A model generated the notes under the pieces. It was not told the DNA's origin and did no database searches. It saw only the letters and a program-made list of their open reading frames with translations. A stretch of DNA of 64,000 bases from Chitinophagaceae bacterium (GTDB lineage: Bacteria; Bacteroidota; Bacteroidia; Chitinophagales; Chitinophagaceae). Positions 36,428 through 46,158 of this stretch are shown in pieces (position 1 is the first letter of the stretch; the number at the start of each line of letters is the position of its first letter). The stretch is from NCBI GenBank assembly GCA_023229465.1, contig JALNZE010000013.1, positions 23,150 to 87,149 on the forward strand. The letters run 5' to 3'. Both the position numbers and the translations under genes were made by a program.

Positions 36428-39049
36428 ATGATGACCAGTTCCGAGATACGCAAACAATTCCTTGATTTTTTTGCTTCCAGGGGGCATCAGATCGTTCCAT
36501 CAGCCCCTATTGTAGTGAAGAATGATCCTACCCTGCTCTTCACCAATGCAGGCATGAACCAGTTTAAAGATTATTTTCTGGGCAATAAAAAACCGGAAAG
36601 TACCCGTATCGCCAACACCCAAAAATGTTTACGGGTAAGCGGTAAACATAACGACCTGGAAGAAGTAGGCGTAGATACCTATCACCATACCATGTTCGAG
36701 ATGTTGGGTAACTGGAGCTTTGGCGACTATTTTAAAACAGAAGCCATTGCCTGGAGCTGGGAGCTGCTGACCGAAGTATATAAACTGGATAAAGACAGAT
36801 TATATGTAACCGTATTTGAAGGGGATGCCAGAGAAGGATTACCAAAAGATGAGGAAGCTTTAGCGGAATGGAAAAAATGGATGGCAGAAGACAGGATTTT
36901 ACCGGGCAATAAAAAAGATAATTTCTGGGAGATGGGCGATACAGGTCCTTGTGGCCCCTGTACCGAAATACATGTAGACTGCAGAACCGATGCGGAAAGA
37001 AAAAAAGTGGATGGAAGAACATTGGTCAACAACGACCATCCGCAGGTACTAGAAATCTGGAACAATGTATTTATACAGTTCAACCGTTTAAAGGATGGAA
37101 CGCTGGAACCTTTGCCTGCCAAACATGTAGATACAGGTATGGGGTTTGAAAGACTGGTTCGTGTGCTGCAGGAAAAGCAAAGCAATTATGATACCGATGT
37201 ATTTACCGGCACCCTTGGAGCCATAGAAAAGATCACCGGTAAAAAATATGATGATAGTGATAGTAAAGAGGCGATTGCTTTTCGTGTACTATCAGACCAT
37301 ACCCGGGCTATTGCCTTTACCATTGCGGATGGGCAATTACCGGCCAATAACGGCGCGGGCTATGTAATCAGAAGAATTTTGAGAAGGGCTGTTCGTTATT
37401 ATTATACCTACCTTGATTATAAGCAACCTTTATTGTTTCAATTGCTCCCTTTACTGGCCGGTCAATTTGAAAATGTATTTCCGGAACTTCACAAACAACT
37501 CGACTTTGTAAGTAAAGTAGTAAAGGAAGAAGAAGATGCCTTTTTAAAAACGCTGGATAAGGGTTTGAAAAGGATTGATGATATTATTAAATCTTCAGGC
37601 AAAGAAATAGAAGGTAAAGCCGCATTTGAGTTGTTTGATACATTCGGGTTCCCGATAGACCTAACCCGTTTAATTGCGGCGGAAAATAATTTACTGATTG
37701 ATGAAAAGGGTTTCGAGTCAGAAATGCAGTTACAAAAAACCCGTAGCCGCTCGGCAGGCGCGGTAGACACAGAAGATTGGGTTGTACTGATTGAAGACGG
37801 ATTTTCTGAATTTGTGGGATACGATTCCGTTGAGATAAAAAGCAAACTGCTCAAGTACCGTAAAGTAAAAGCCAAAGGAAAAGAAGCCTACCAGTTAGTA
37901 TTGGAAGCTACCCCATTCTATGCCGAAAGCGGCGGTCAGGTTGGAGATACGGGCACACTCAATTTCGATGGAGAAATTATTTCCGTTACTGATACCAAGA
38001 AAGATAATAACCTGGTTATCCATTTTACAGAATCCCTTCCTGCCAATATTCATTCGCATTTACTGGCAAAAGTGGATATGCCTAAAAGACAAGCTACCAC
38101 TGTACACCATAGCGCCACGCATCTTTTACACGCTGCCCTTCGCAAAGTGCTGGGCAAGCATGTGGCACAAAAAGGTAGCCTGGTAAATGAAGAACAACTC
38201 CGTTTCGATTTTTCCCATTTTGCCAAAGTATCTGAAGAAGAGATCGCTGAGATAGAAAGAGTTGTCAATGAAAAGATCAGGGAGAATATTCCTGTTCATA
38301 TAAAAGAAATGAGCAAGGATGATGCCATTGCCACCGGCGCCATGGCCCTGTTTGGAGAAAAATATGGCGACAAGGTTCGGGTAGTAATCATGGATCCTGA
38401 TTATTCTGTTGAATTGTGTGGCGGTACCCATGTGGGCGCTACGGGTGAATTAGGTTTCTTCAGGATAAAACACGAAACAGCCGTAGCTGCCGGTGTTCGC
38501 CGGATTGAAGCAGTCAGTGGCAAAGCCGCGGAAAAATTGGTGAACAGTCAATTCGATGACATTCGTGTAATTCGTGAAATCCTAAAGAACCCCAAAGAAA
38601 TCAGCAAAGCCGTTGAATCACTGGCTGCCGATAACAACGAATTAAAAAAACGAATAGAAAGTCTGGAAGCTAAACAACTCAGCGCAATCAAACAGGAGCT
38701 GTTACAGAAAACAGAATTGATCAATGGTATCACATTTATAGGGTCGATTGTAGAGGTAAGTAATGCCGATAGCCTTAAAAAATTATGTTTCGAACTAAAA
38801 AATAGTCTCACCCATTATATGGTAGTCCTCGCTGCCGCTATTGAAGGTAAGGCACAGGTAGCCATTTTACTGGATGAAGCGGTAAGTGATACCAAAAACC
38901 TGGAAGCCCCTAAGCTCATTAAAGAACAGGTAGCCGCATTAATCAAAGGCGGAGGCGGCGGACAAAAAACCTTAGCCACCGCGGGCGGTCAGGATGCCAG
39001 TAACCTGCAACAGGTAATTGATAACCTGAAAAAACTGGTTGCCGGATAG
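36428..39049 (+). CDS. alaS: Alanyl-tRNA synthetase
   Basis: Class II aminoacyl-tRNA synthetase with editing activity. The N-terminal SSEIRKQFLDFFASRGHQIVPSAP and NAGMNQFKDYFLG define the catalytic domain. The editing domain has the zinc motif HSATHLLHAALRKVLG and the later CGGTHV. The C-terminal domain ends with the GGGGGQKTLATAGGQ glycine-rich segment. Length of 873 residues is typical. The second Met is an alternative start. Unlinked to other translation genes except gatB 2 kb downstream. Confidence 0.97.
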   Translation: MMTSSEIRKQFLDFFASRGHQIVPSAPIVVKNDPTLLFTNAGMNQFKDYFLGNKKPESTRIANTQKCLRVSGKHNDLEEVGVDTYHHTMFEMLGNWSFGDYFKTEAIAWSWELLTEVYKLDKDRLYVTVFEGDAREGLPKDEEALAEWKKWMAEDRILPGNKKDNFWEMGDTGPCGPCTEIHVDCRTDAERKKVDGRTLVNNDHPQVLEIWNNVFIQFNRLKDGTLEPLPAKHVDTGMGFERLVRVLQEKQSNYDTDVFTGTLGAIEKITGKKYDDSDSKEAIAFRVLSDHTRAIAFTIADGQLPANNGAGYVIRRILRRAVRYYYTYLDYKQPLLFQLLPLLAGQFENVFPELHKQLDFVSKVVKEEEDAFLKTLDKGLKRIDDIIKSSGKEIEGKAAFELFDTFGFPIDLTRLIAAENNLLIDEKGFESEMQLQKTRSRSAGAVDTEDWVVLIEDGFSEFVGYDSVEIKSKLLKYRKVKAKGKEAYQLVLEATPFYAESGGQVGDTGTLNFDGEIISVTDTKKDNNLVIHFTESLPANIHSHLLAKVDMPKRQATTVHHSATHLLHAALRKVLGKHVAQKGSLVNEEQLRFDFSHFAKVSEEEIAEIERVVNEKIRENIPVHIKEMSKDDAIATGAMALFGEKYGDKVRVVIMDPDYSVELCGGTHVGATGELGFFRIKHETAVAAGVRRIEAVSGKAAEKLVNSQFDDIRVIREILKNPKEISKAVESLAADNNELKKRIESLEAKQLSAIKQELLQKTELINGITFIGSIVEVSNADSLKKLCFELKNSLTHYMVVLAAAIEGKAQVAILLDEAVSDTKNLEAPKLIKEQVAALIKGGGGGQKTLATAGGQDASNLQQVIDNLKKLVAG

Positions 39050-39110
39050 CCCGCCCAAATGATTAACTTTTTTTAACATTTCCGAAGAACTTCGTATTTA
39101 AAAAATCGGC

Positions 39111-39118
39111 TACATTTG
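39111..39118 (+). promoter_or_regulatory. -7 box upstream of the double-PDZ gene
   Basis: TACATTTG matches the Bacteroidota TAnnTTTG box, 36 bases before the ATG at 39155. The -33 element is not evident. Confidence 0.35.
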
Positions 39119-39154
39119 ATCTACTAACAAATTCGTACATTAAAATTTACCGAT

Positions 39155-40105
39155 ATGAAAATGCTACCAATTGCCCTGCTTGCCTTATGTATTAGCCTGG
39201 GTGTTTCTGCTCAAACCAAGGAAAAGGTTCAGAAAGAAACACAGGAAAAAATTATCATCCGCAAAAAAGGAGCAGCTACAGAAAAAATGACCATCATTGT
39301 AGATGGTGATAAAATAACCGTAAATGGAAAACCGGTAGAAGACCTGAAAGACCTTGATATTGAGATCCTAAACGAAAAAAGTCCAGACCATCTATCTCTG
39401 AAATCTACCGGAAGGATAGGCCCAATGGGCAATCACCGGGTATTTGGAGAAGGATTTGCATCATCAGGCAACCGTGCCTTCCTTGGTGTAGTAACCGAAA
39501 AAACGGATAAGGGGGCTAAAATAAATTCTATAGTAAAAGAATCAGCCGCGGAAAAAGCTGGTTTGAAAAAAGAGGATGTTATTACTAAAATTGGTACAAA
39601 CAAAATAGAAGGAAGTGATGACCTTTTTGAGGCCATTGGCAAATACAAACCGGAAGACACCATAACCATTAGCTACCTGCGTGATGGAAAAGAAGCCACT
39701 GCCAATGCCCGTTTAGGCAAGAGTACTTCTCCGGGTATCAGGAGTTTTAATTTCAACAATGATCATTTTAATATGGAAGTGCCCGGGTTTCAGGGGTTGA
39801 ATGGCATGAATTTTAACTTTAATCGTAAACCCCAACTGGGATTGCAGATTCAGGATGTAGAGGAAGGGAAAGGCGTAAAAATAGTAGAAGTAAACGATAA
39901 TACACCTGCCGCAAAAGCAGGGTTACTGAAAGATGACCTGATCACTGAAATAGATGGCAAACCCATCACATCTGTTGATGACCTGAAAGCAACCCTTAAA
40001 AATAGTAAAGAAGGCGATAGCATCAAACTCAGTTACCAGCGGGCCGGTAAAACTGAAACGACCAATATCAAATTTCCAAAGAAATTAAAAACAGCAGATC
40101 TGTAA
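39155..40105 (+). CDS. Exported protein with two PDZ domains
   Basis: Signal peptide ends VSAQT (about residue 20). After a Lys/Glu-rich linker, PDZ 1 spans about 107-185 (FLGVVTEKTDKGAKI, SAAEKAGLKKEDVITKIG). PDZ 2 spans about 225-310 (LGLQIQDVEEGKGVKI, TPAAKAGLLKDDLITEID). No protease domain is present, so it is not a complete HtrA or S41 peptidase; it is probably a periplasmic binding or adaptor protein. Its partner is unknown. It ends in a clear terminator. Confidence 0.85.
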   Translation: MKMLPIALLALCISLGVSAQTKEKVQKETQEKIIIRKKGAATEKMTIIVDGDKITVNGKPVEDLKDLDIEILNEKSPDHLSLKSTGRIGPMGNHRVFGEGFASSGNRAFLGVVTEKTDKGAKINSIVKESAAEKAGLKKEDVITKIGTNKIEGSDDLFEAIGKYKPEDTITISYLRDGKEATANARLGKSTSPGIRSFNFNNDHFNMEVPGFQGLNGMNFNFNRKPQLGLQIQDVEEGKGVKIVEVNDNTPAAKAGLLKDDLITEIDGKPITSVDDLKATLKNSKEGDSIKLSYQRAGKTETTNIKFPKKLKTADL

Positions 40106-40130
40106 TGTTAGATTTTTTCTCATGTTGTAT

Positions 40131-40156
40131 AAACCGTGCTATTCTTAGCACGGTTT
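40131..40156 (+). terminator. Terminator of the double-PDZ gene
   Basis: An 11-bp stem (AAACCGTGCTA with its complement) and a four-base loop are followed by TATTTTC, 26 bases after the stop at 40105. Confidence 0.82.
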
Positions 40157-40193
40157 TATTTTCAGGCTTACCTTCACACATTAATTTTACAAC

Positions 40194-41174
40194 ATGAAAA
40201 AACTCATTCTCTTCATTACCTTAGTCAGCTCATTGGTCTTAGAGGCTCAAGTATATTCCTCAAAAGAACCTTTGGTACATACCTTTTCCATAGTAGCACG
40301 CGATGAAAAAACGGGCGAAATGGCCGTGGGTGTGCAAAGCCATTGGTTTAGCGTTGGCACAGCGGTACCCTGGGCCGAAGCCGGTGTGGGCGCTGTAGCT
40401 ACCCAGTCTTTTGTAGATAAATCCTATGGCCCAAAAGCATTGGCTTTATTAAAACTGGGCTTCACCCCACAACAGGCCCTCGACAGTTTAACCAATACAG
40501 ACCCTGGTAAAGAAGTGAGGCAGGTAGCCATAATAGATTCCAAAGGAAATGTAGCGGCCCATACCGGCAAAAATTGTGTACAGGTAGCCAAACATAGTAA
40601 AGGATATAATTTCAGTGTTCAAAGTAATATGATGCTGGGTGATAGTGTTTGTGAATACATGGAAAAGTCATTCATACAAACCAGTAATAAACCACTTGCA
40701 GAAAGGGTATTGCTCGCTCTGGAAGCGGCGCAAAAAGCGGGGGGAGACATCCGTGGTATGCAGGCAGCAGCCATTACTGTAGTGCCGGGCAAAACAACAG
40801 AAACCTGGAACAATAAATCGGTAGACCTTAGGGTGGATGATTCACCACAACCATTAAAAGAGTTAAGAAGGCTATACACTATTCATCTGGCCTACGAACA
40901 TATGAACAAGGGCGACCTCGCTGTTGAGAAGAACGATATGGCCCTTGCCATGAATGAATACAATGCCGCGATGAAGTTATTTCCCGCTAACCTGGAAATG
41001 CAATTCTGGACAGCCATCACCCTGGCCAACAGCAAGCAGTTAACAAAGGCCCTTCCAATGTTAAAAGCAATCTTTGCCAGGGACAAAAACTGGAAAGAAC
41101 TCACCAGGCGTCTCCCGCCTGTTGGCTTACTAACGATCTCTACGGAAGAACTGAATAAAATCCTTGCACGCTAA
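40194..41174 (+). CDS. DUF1028 protein (Ntn-hydrolase-like) with C-terminal helical extension
   Basis: Exported DUF1028 protein, a relative of the Ntn-hydrolases with no settled function. After a signal peptide (MKKLILFITLVSSLVLEAQ) the family block HTFSIVARDEKTGEMAVGVQSHWFSVGT begins, continued by EAGVGAVATQSFVDKSYGP and QSNMMLGDSV. Residues about 235-320 are helical and TPR-like (DMALAMNEYNAAMKLFPANLEMQFW). The presence of a signal peptide before the Ntn start is notable, since N-terminal processing would then occur outside the cytoplasm. Confidence 0.85.
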   Translation: MKKLILFITLVSSLVLEAQVYSSKEPLVHTFSIVARDEKTGEMAVGVQSHWFSVGTAVPWAEAGVGAVATQSFVDKSYGPKALALLKLGFTPQQALDSLTNTDPGKEVRQVAIIDSKGNVAAHTGKNCVQVAKHSKGYNFSVQSNMMLGDSVCEYMEKSFIQTSNKPLAERVLLALEAAQKAGGDIRGMQAAAITVVPGKTTETWNNKSVDLRVDDSPQPLKELRRLYTIHLAYEHMNKGDLAVEKNDMALAMNEYNAAMKLFPANLEMQFWTAITLANSKQLTKALPMLKAIFARDKNWKELTRRLPPVGLLTISTEELNKILAR

Positions 41175-41190
41175 TTTGTTAAATCCTATA

Positions 41191-41213
41191 AATCATCCGC
41201 GAAATCTGCGATT
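41191..41213. repeat. GAAATCYGCGAT repeat word, copy 2
   Basis: AATCATCCGCGAAATCTGCG followed by ATT, matching copy 1 at 34611-34629 in its core. It sits just before the gatB start, directly upstream of a TATTTTTG stretch. Confidence 0.4.
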
Positions 41214-41233
41214 AAGGCTATTTTTGCGGCTAT

Positions 41234-42679
41234 ATGGCTTTGAACGATAAATATGAAGCGGTGATAGGGCTGGAAGTACATGCACAACTCGCCACCAACA
41301 GTAAATTGTTTTGCGGCGACAGTACGTCGTTTGGCGCCGCGCCTAATACACATATCAGTCCTATTACCATGGGGCATCCCGGCACTTTACCCAAAACAAA
41401 CCGGAAAGCGGTGGAGTATGCCATCCGTATGGGCCTGGCCTGTAACTGCGAGATAGAAAAAGACAATTATTTTGCCCGCAAGAATTATTTCTACCCCGAT
41501 CTGCCAAAAGGTTACCAGGTATCACAACATACCACACCTATTTGCAAAGGAGGCTACATAACCATACACACCGCTGCCGGTGAAAGAAAAGTACAACTCA
41601 ACCGGATACACATGGAAGAAGATGCCGGCAAAAGTATTCATGACCTTGATGATCAATTTACCTGTATTGATTTGAACCGGGCCGGAACACCGCTTGTGGA
41701 AATTGTAACGGAACCAGATCTTTTCTCCGCGGAAGAAGCCTGGCAATATGTTACAGAAGTACGCAGACTGGTAAGATGGATAGGAATCTGTGATGGTAAT
41801 ATGGAAGAAGGAAGTTTGCGTTGCGATGCCAATGTATCTATCCGCCTGAAAGGAGAAACGCGATTAGGAACCAAAGTAGAAGTAAAAAACCTGAACTCGA
41901 TCCGCAATGTAAAAAAAGCCATCGGGTACGAGATCGAGCGTATGATTGCTTTGGTAGAAAATGGCGGCAAAGTTCAGCAACAAACCAGAGGTTTTAACGC
42001 ATCCAATGATACTACTTTCGCCATCCGTGATAAAGAAGAAGCCAATGACTACCGCTATTTCCCCGATCCCGACCTTGCCCCTTTTCATTTAACCGATGCC
42101 TTCATAAAAGAAATTGGCGCTGGGCTGCCTGCACTACCTAACGCGTTAATAGAAACCTATCAAACACAATATGGGCTGAACGAATATGATGCCAAACATT
42201 TGTGTGATGAAAAGGAGACCGCTGATTATTTTAACCGGGTAATTAACTATACCACTCATTACAAAGCGGCCGCTAACTGGATACTGGGACCTGTACGACA
42301 ATACCTGAATGAAAACAATACCGGCTTCGCGGAACTTACTATTTCGCCTGCTTTATTAGCGGAATTAATACAATTGGTAGAGGATGGCAAGGTTAACTTC
42401 TCCATTGCTACTGCTAAGCTATTCCCCCTGATGATGTCGGAAAAAGGCTCACCTTTAGCAATTGCGGAAAGATTGAATCTGATACAGGTTAATGATACCA
42501 ATGAATTGGAATCATGGATTAATGATACCTTACAATCCATGCCCGGTAAAGTATCAGAATATAAAAAAGGAAAGAAAGGCCTGATCGGTTTGTTTATGGG
42601 AGATATTAAAAAACGAAGCAAAGGCAAGGCCGATCCGAAAATAGTTACCATATTATTAGAACAGAAATTAAACGATTAA
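41234..42679 (+). CDS. gatB: Asp-tRNA(Asn)/Glu-tRNA(Gln) amidotransferase subunit B
   Basis: GatB subunit of the transamidosome, activating mischarged Glu-tRNA(Gln) or Asp-tRNA(Asn). Signature blocks include YEAVIGLEVHAQLATNSKLFC, the RKNYFYPDLPKGYQVSQ motif, AGTPLVEIVTEPD, and DYRYFPDPDLAP. The last 150 residues form the GatB/YqeY tail domain. Length of 481 is normal. gatA and gatC are not in the window. A TATTTTTG sequence 8 bases before the ATG would give an almost leaderless transcript if used as a -7 box. Confidence 0.96.
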   Translation: MALNDKYEAVIGLEVHAQLATNSKLFCGDSTSFGAAPNTHISPITMGHPGTLPKTNRKAVEYAIRMGLACNCEIEKDNYFARKNYFYPDLPKGYQVSQHTTPICKGGYITIHTAAGERKVQLNRIHMEEDAGKSIHDLDDQFTCIDLNRAGTPLVEIVTEPDLFSAEEAWQYVTEVRRLVRWIGICDGNMEEGSLRCDANVSIRLKGETRLGTKVEVKNLNSIRNVKKAIGYEIERMIALVENGGKVQQQTRGFNASNDTTFAIRDKEEANDYRYFPDPDLAPFHLTDAFIKEIGAGLPALPNALIETYQTQYGLNEYDAKHLCDEKETADYFNRVINYTTHYKAAANWILGPVRQYLNENNTGFAELTISPALLAELIQLVEDGKVNFSIATAKLFPLMMSEKGSPLAIAERLNLIQVNDTNELESWINDTLQSMPGKVSEYKKGKKGLIGLFMGDIKKRSKGKADPKIVTILLEQKLND

Positions 42680-42734
42680 CCATACTCATTTGCCTTTACT
42701 GATAGGTGGGGCCAGGTTTGATAAAAAACTAATT

Positions 42735-43868
42735 ATGAAAAAAATACTTCTTATAGCAACAGTAGTTGTTGCTTTCACTGCCTGCCAGGAAAAAAAATTC
42801 GGCGCGTTTACCGTAAGTGGTAAAATTGAACATGCCCCCAATCAAAAAATTTTTTTACAGGAATTACCCTTTGGCGGCCAGCAGCCGGTTATTCTTGATT
42901 CTGTTACACTTCCCTCAAGTGGAACTTTTACTTTACGCGCCATGGGTAAGGAAGAGAGCCTGTATAGGGTGGTGATAGAAAATGGCCCGGATGTACTGCT
43001 GGTTAATGATAGCAAAAGCATCAAACTGGCGCTGGATGTAAATAATTACCGCGCTTATACCATTGAGGGCTCTCCTGCCAGCGCTAGCCTGCATGAATTA
43101 TTTGAAGATTACAGAACTAAAGACTCGTTGCTCTACGCCACCTTAATACTGCTGGATACCTTACAAAAACAAAATGCCGGCGATAGTCTGATACTTCTGA
43201 CTAAACAACAACGCGATGAACAATTAAAACAGGTGAACAGCCATATAGCCAATTTCATCAACCAATCGCCCAGTCCGGCTGTCCGGTATTATGCCCTAGG
43301 GATGGCTTCCAGAACCATGTCGCAGGAAGAACTGCTGGCCCTGGTAAATACATCGGTAGAAAAATTCAGTGAACATAGTGGCCTGTCTAAAATGAAAAGC
43401 CTGCTAACCGTTCAAAAGCCTGTTGCTCCCCCGGGTTATGCGCTGCTCAATAAACAGGCCCCGGAAATCAGTTTGCCCGATGTGAATGGTAAACCTTTTC
43501 TGCTAAGCAGTTTAAAAGGAAAATATGTATTAGTCGATTTCTGGGCAAGCTGGTGCGGACCCTGCCGCAAAGAAAATCCCAATGTGGTGGCTGCTTACCA
43601 GAAGTTTAAAGATAAAAATTTTACCATCCTGGGTGTATCGCTTGATAAAGAAAAAGCCAACTGGGAGCAGGCCATTAAAGATGATAATCTTACCTGGACC
43701 CATGTAAGCGATCTAAAGCAATGGGAAAGCGGTATGGTTCCACTTTACCAGTTTGATGGTATTCCTTTCAATGTGCTGATTGATCCACAAGGAAAGATTA
43801 TTGCAACAGGATTGAGAGGGGAAGACCTGGAGAGAAAACTTGGGGAGGTATTAGGAAGTATTCAGTAG
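42735..43868 (+). CDS. TlpA-like thioredoxin lipoprotein with DUF4369 domain
   Basis: Predicted lipoprotein disulfide oxidoreductase. From ATG 42735 the lipobox ends at Cys17 (VVAFTAC). The N-terminal beta-rich DUF4369-like domain spans about 20-115, then a helical linker, then an AhpC/TlpA thioredoxin domain from about 242. The redox motif is WCGPC (C274 and C277) in FWASWCGPCRKENPNVV. A cis-Pro region follows (DGIPFNVLID). Such proteins reduce periplasmic disulfides, for example in cytochrome maturation; the specific target is unknown. The earlier in-frame start adds a non-signal stretch and is rejected. Confidence 0.88.
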   Translation: MKKILLIATVVVAFTACQEKKFGAFTVSGKIEHAPNQKIFLQELPFGGQQPVILDSVTLPSSGTFTLRAMGKEESLYRVVIENGPDVLLVNDSKSIKLALDVNNYRAYTIEGSPASASLHELFEDYRTKDSLLYATLILLDTLQKQNAGDSLILLTKQQRDEQLKQVNSHIANFINQSPSPAVRYYALGMASRTMSQEELLALVNTSVEKFSEHSGLSKMKSLLTVQKPVAPPGYALLNKQAPEISLPDVNGKPFLLSSLKGKYVLVDFWASWCGPCRKENPNVVAAYQKFKDKNFTILGVSLDKEKANWEQAIKDDNLTWTHVSDLKQWESGMVPLYQFDGIPFNVLIDPQGKIIATGLRGEDLERKLGEVLGSIQ

Positions 43869-43915
43869 TAAAGAAGATGTTCCCCCTTTTCATTTTTTAC
43901 TTTTTACTCTTTCAC

Positions 43916-44578
43916 TTACAAAGACTGATAATATTTCAAAACCTCAACCAGATCACTGTCTTTTCTAAAGGACAGTTTTTTCTCATTGATATACGACTGT
44001 ATCTTTTCCCGTTGATCACTCAGGCTATCCAGTATTTCTGATTTATTTATTTTTATAAACCGCGGTTGATTGTTTTTACTGATATAATATTTACTGTTAT
44101 TAGTAAAGGTTTTTACGATACCGGCATTTATTTCACTCATTTCAGAAACCTGTTTTATAGCCAGTTTATACAAGCCTACCGGGCCCTCCAGCAATACCTG
44201 TACATATTGATTTCGAGAAAAATCGGCTCCGGTTATTCCTTTCTTATATACCAGGTAAGTAGCTGAATCATCCGGTTTTGGCATGAGTGTAAAGGAAGTA
44301 ATCTCATCCTGAAACTCAAATGCCTCATCCTCCTTATTAAAGAAAAGCGTGTTGTCATACACATTGAATTTTAATTCAAGCTGCTGGTAAATACCCCTGG
44401 GTGTGGTAGCGGTTCCCTTTATCCATTTATCCTGCAAAAATGGAGTCCCTTTAATACCGGAATACTTATCCGTATTAAAATTTTTAGTGGTAACCGGGTC
44501 CTGTAAAAAAGCAGTACCCTGTGAATAAGCGGTTGTAGTAAACAAAAAGGCAAGGGCAATAACAGCATTACGAATCAT
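43916..44578 (-). CDS. Exported protein of unknown function (220 aa)
   Basis: Not recognised. Signal peptide MIRNAVIALAFLFTTTAYSQ, then a mainly beta-rich region. Two short copies of a GTxFLQD motif occur (GTAFLQDPV at about 21 and GTPFLQDKW at about 44), followed by a C-terminal Lys/Ser/Glu-rich helix (LSDQREKIQSYINEKKLSFRK). It probably acts in the periplasm or on the outer membrane. It stands alone, convergent with the TlpA-like gene and separate from the SusCD operon by a terminator. Confidence 0.68.
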   Translation of the reverse strand: MIRNAVIALAFLFTTTAYSQGTAFLQDPVTTKNFNTDKYSGIKGTPFLQDKWIKGTATTPRGIYQQLELKFNVYDNTLFFNKEDEAFEFQDEITSFTLMPKPDDSATYLVYKKGITGADFSRNQYVQVLLEGPVGLYKLAIKQVSEMSEINAGIVKTFTNNSKYYISKNNQPRFIKINKSEILDSLSDQREKIQSYINEKKLSFRKDSDLVEVLKYYQSL

Positions 44579-44663
44579 ACAATAAAAATTTATACCTACC
44601 TGAAGAAGTTGCGTAACAAATATAAATTTGTTTTCCGTCTTCCTAAACGGTGTATTGTTAAAA

Positions 44664-44697
44664 TAATAAAGGCTACCCGGTAAGGTAGCCTTTATTA
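44664..44697 (-). terminator. Terminator of the susC-susD operon
   Basis: A perfect 14-bp stem (TAATAAAGGCTACC with its complement) has a six-base loop, 29 bases beyond the susD stop at 44726. On the minus strand it runs into a T-rich stretch. Confidence 0.88.
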
Positions 44698-44725
44698 AAA
44701 ATCCTTTCTTTATAGAGAATACCGG

Positions 44726-46144
44726 TTAATATCCCGCATTCTGCTGTGGTTTGATGTTTGGATTCGCATCAACCTCAGCCTGAGGAATCGGGAATAATCT
44801 TCTGAAAACAGAGTAAGGTACTGTTCTTGATGACGCGGGATAATTGGTACTGCGTACAATATCACGTTTTAAACGTTGTAAATCGTGGAACCTGTCTCCT
44901 TCAAAAGCCAGTTCTTTTCTTCTTTCTGTAATGATATCTTCAAATAATTGCGTACCGGTAGAAGCGATAGCCGTAGCCCCTCTTCTGCTAGTAACAAAAT
45001 TCGCGTAAGTAAGTGCATCAGCCTCATTGGCTGGCAGAGAAGCCTCCGCGGCAATCAGGTATACTTCACTCAAACGGATTACTTTGGTATCACTCCGGTC
45101 TCCGATGATAACCGGGTATTTGTTTACAAAAACGGAAGGTAATCCTGCCCTTGTTCCGGTAGCGTATAAACCTTTACGTACATCGGCGGCTTCATATAAT
45201 GCATAGAGCTGATCTGAACAAAGCAGATCACCATAGTTACCGGTCTGGCTGTATAAATAACTCAAGGCATCAAAAGCAAGGTTAGCTACCCCATCAGACG
45301 AAACCTCGAATACGGTTTCTACTTTATCGGTTCTAACAGCAGAATTTGCCCAATAAGAAGCATGCCCCGCTGAAGTTAACGCTGTAAAACCGCCATTATT
45401 AATAACATCCAGCGCGGCTGTTTTCGCATTGGTTTTATCACCCATATTCAGGTAAACTTTTGCCTGCAGGGCTTTAGCCGCATATTTACTGAACTGTGAA
45501 GAGTTGGTATACTTAGTCATCAAAGTATAGGCCTTATTCAAGTCGGCGATTATTTGCACATACACTTCCGATACTTTGCTACGGGCCGGTTTCAGATCCG
45601 GATTGTAAACCGTAACAATAGGAACACCCAATGCAGCGGGATCATCGGCATATGGTTTTGCAAAATGGCGAACCATTGCAAAATAAGCCAACGCCCTGAT
45701 GGCATAAGCCTCGCCCTTGTACTGATCAATATTCACTGTAGAAGGCAAAGTTGAATTGATGATATTATTGGCACGCAGGATCACCAGGTAGCCTGAGGTC
45801 CAGTTACCCAATACATTACCATCATTGGCAACAGCGCCTTTTGTATCGCTGTAATCATTAAAGAAAGTATAGCGGTTGGTATTCAATGCAGACTGATAAG
45901 CATTGTCTGCCATAATATCACCGATAACAGGTAATGACCTTCCGTAAAAATCCACCCCTCTTAAGCCTGCATAAGCGCCACGAAGCGCCACGGCAAGATC
46001 TGCCTCAGTTCCCAAAGCCTGTTCCGGGGTTAGAGAAGTTGGTGAGCTGAGCTCGATAAAACTCTTTTTACAGGATGAGAATATTGCCAGCAACACTATC
46101 ACCAGCAACATTTTATATTTAACTATTTTTATCATAATTGACAT
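44726..46144 (-). CDS. SusD/RagB family nutrient-binding lipoprotein
   Basis: Outer-membrane lipoprotein that lids the SusC-type porin and binds the nutrient. The signal peptide has the lipobox FSSC (Cys25) followed by KK, the usual export signal to the surface in Bacteroidota. The SusD helical repeats include EAYAIRALAYFAMVRHFAKPY and the C-terminal block ITERRKELAFEGDRFHDLQRLKR. Length of 472 is normal. It follows susC by 14 bp and ends in a strong terminator. Met at residue 4 is an alternative start. Ligand unknown. Confidence 0.93.
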   Translation of the reverse strand: MSIMIKIVKYKMLLVIVLLAIFSSCKKSFIELSSPTSLTPEQALGTEADLAVALRGAYAGLRGVDFYGRSLPVIGDIMADNAYQSALNTNRYTFFNDYSDTKGAVANDGNVLGNWTSGYLVILRANNIINSTLPSTVNIDQYKGEAYAIRALAYFAMVRHFAKPYADDPAALGVPIVTVYNPDLKPARSKVSEVYVQIIADLNKAYTLMTKYTNSSQFSKYAAKALQAKVYLNMGDKTNAKTAALDVINNGGFTALTSAGHASYWANSAVRTDKVETVFEVSSDGVANLAFDALSYLYSQTGNYGDLLCSDQLYALYEAADVRKGLYATGTRAGLPSVFVNKYPVIIGDRSDTKVIRLSEVYLIAAEASLPANEADALTYANFVTSRRGATAIASTGTQLFEDIITERRKELAFEGDRFHDLQRLKRDIVRSTNYPASSRTVPYSVFRRLFPIPQAEVDANPNIKPQQNAGY

Positions 46145-46158
46145 TTTTTAAGACTGTA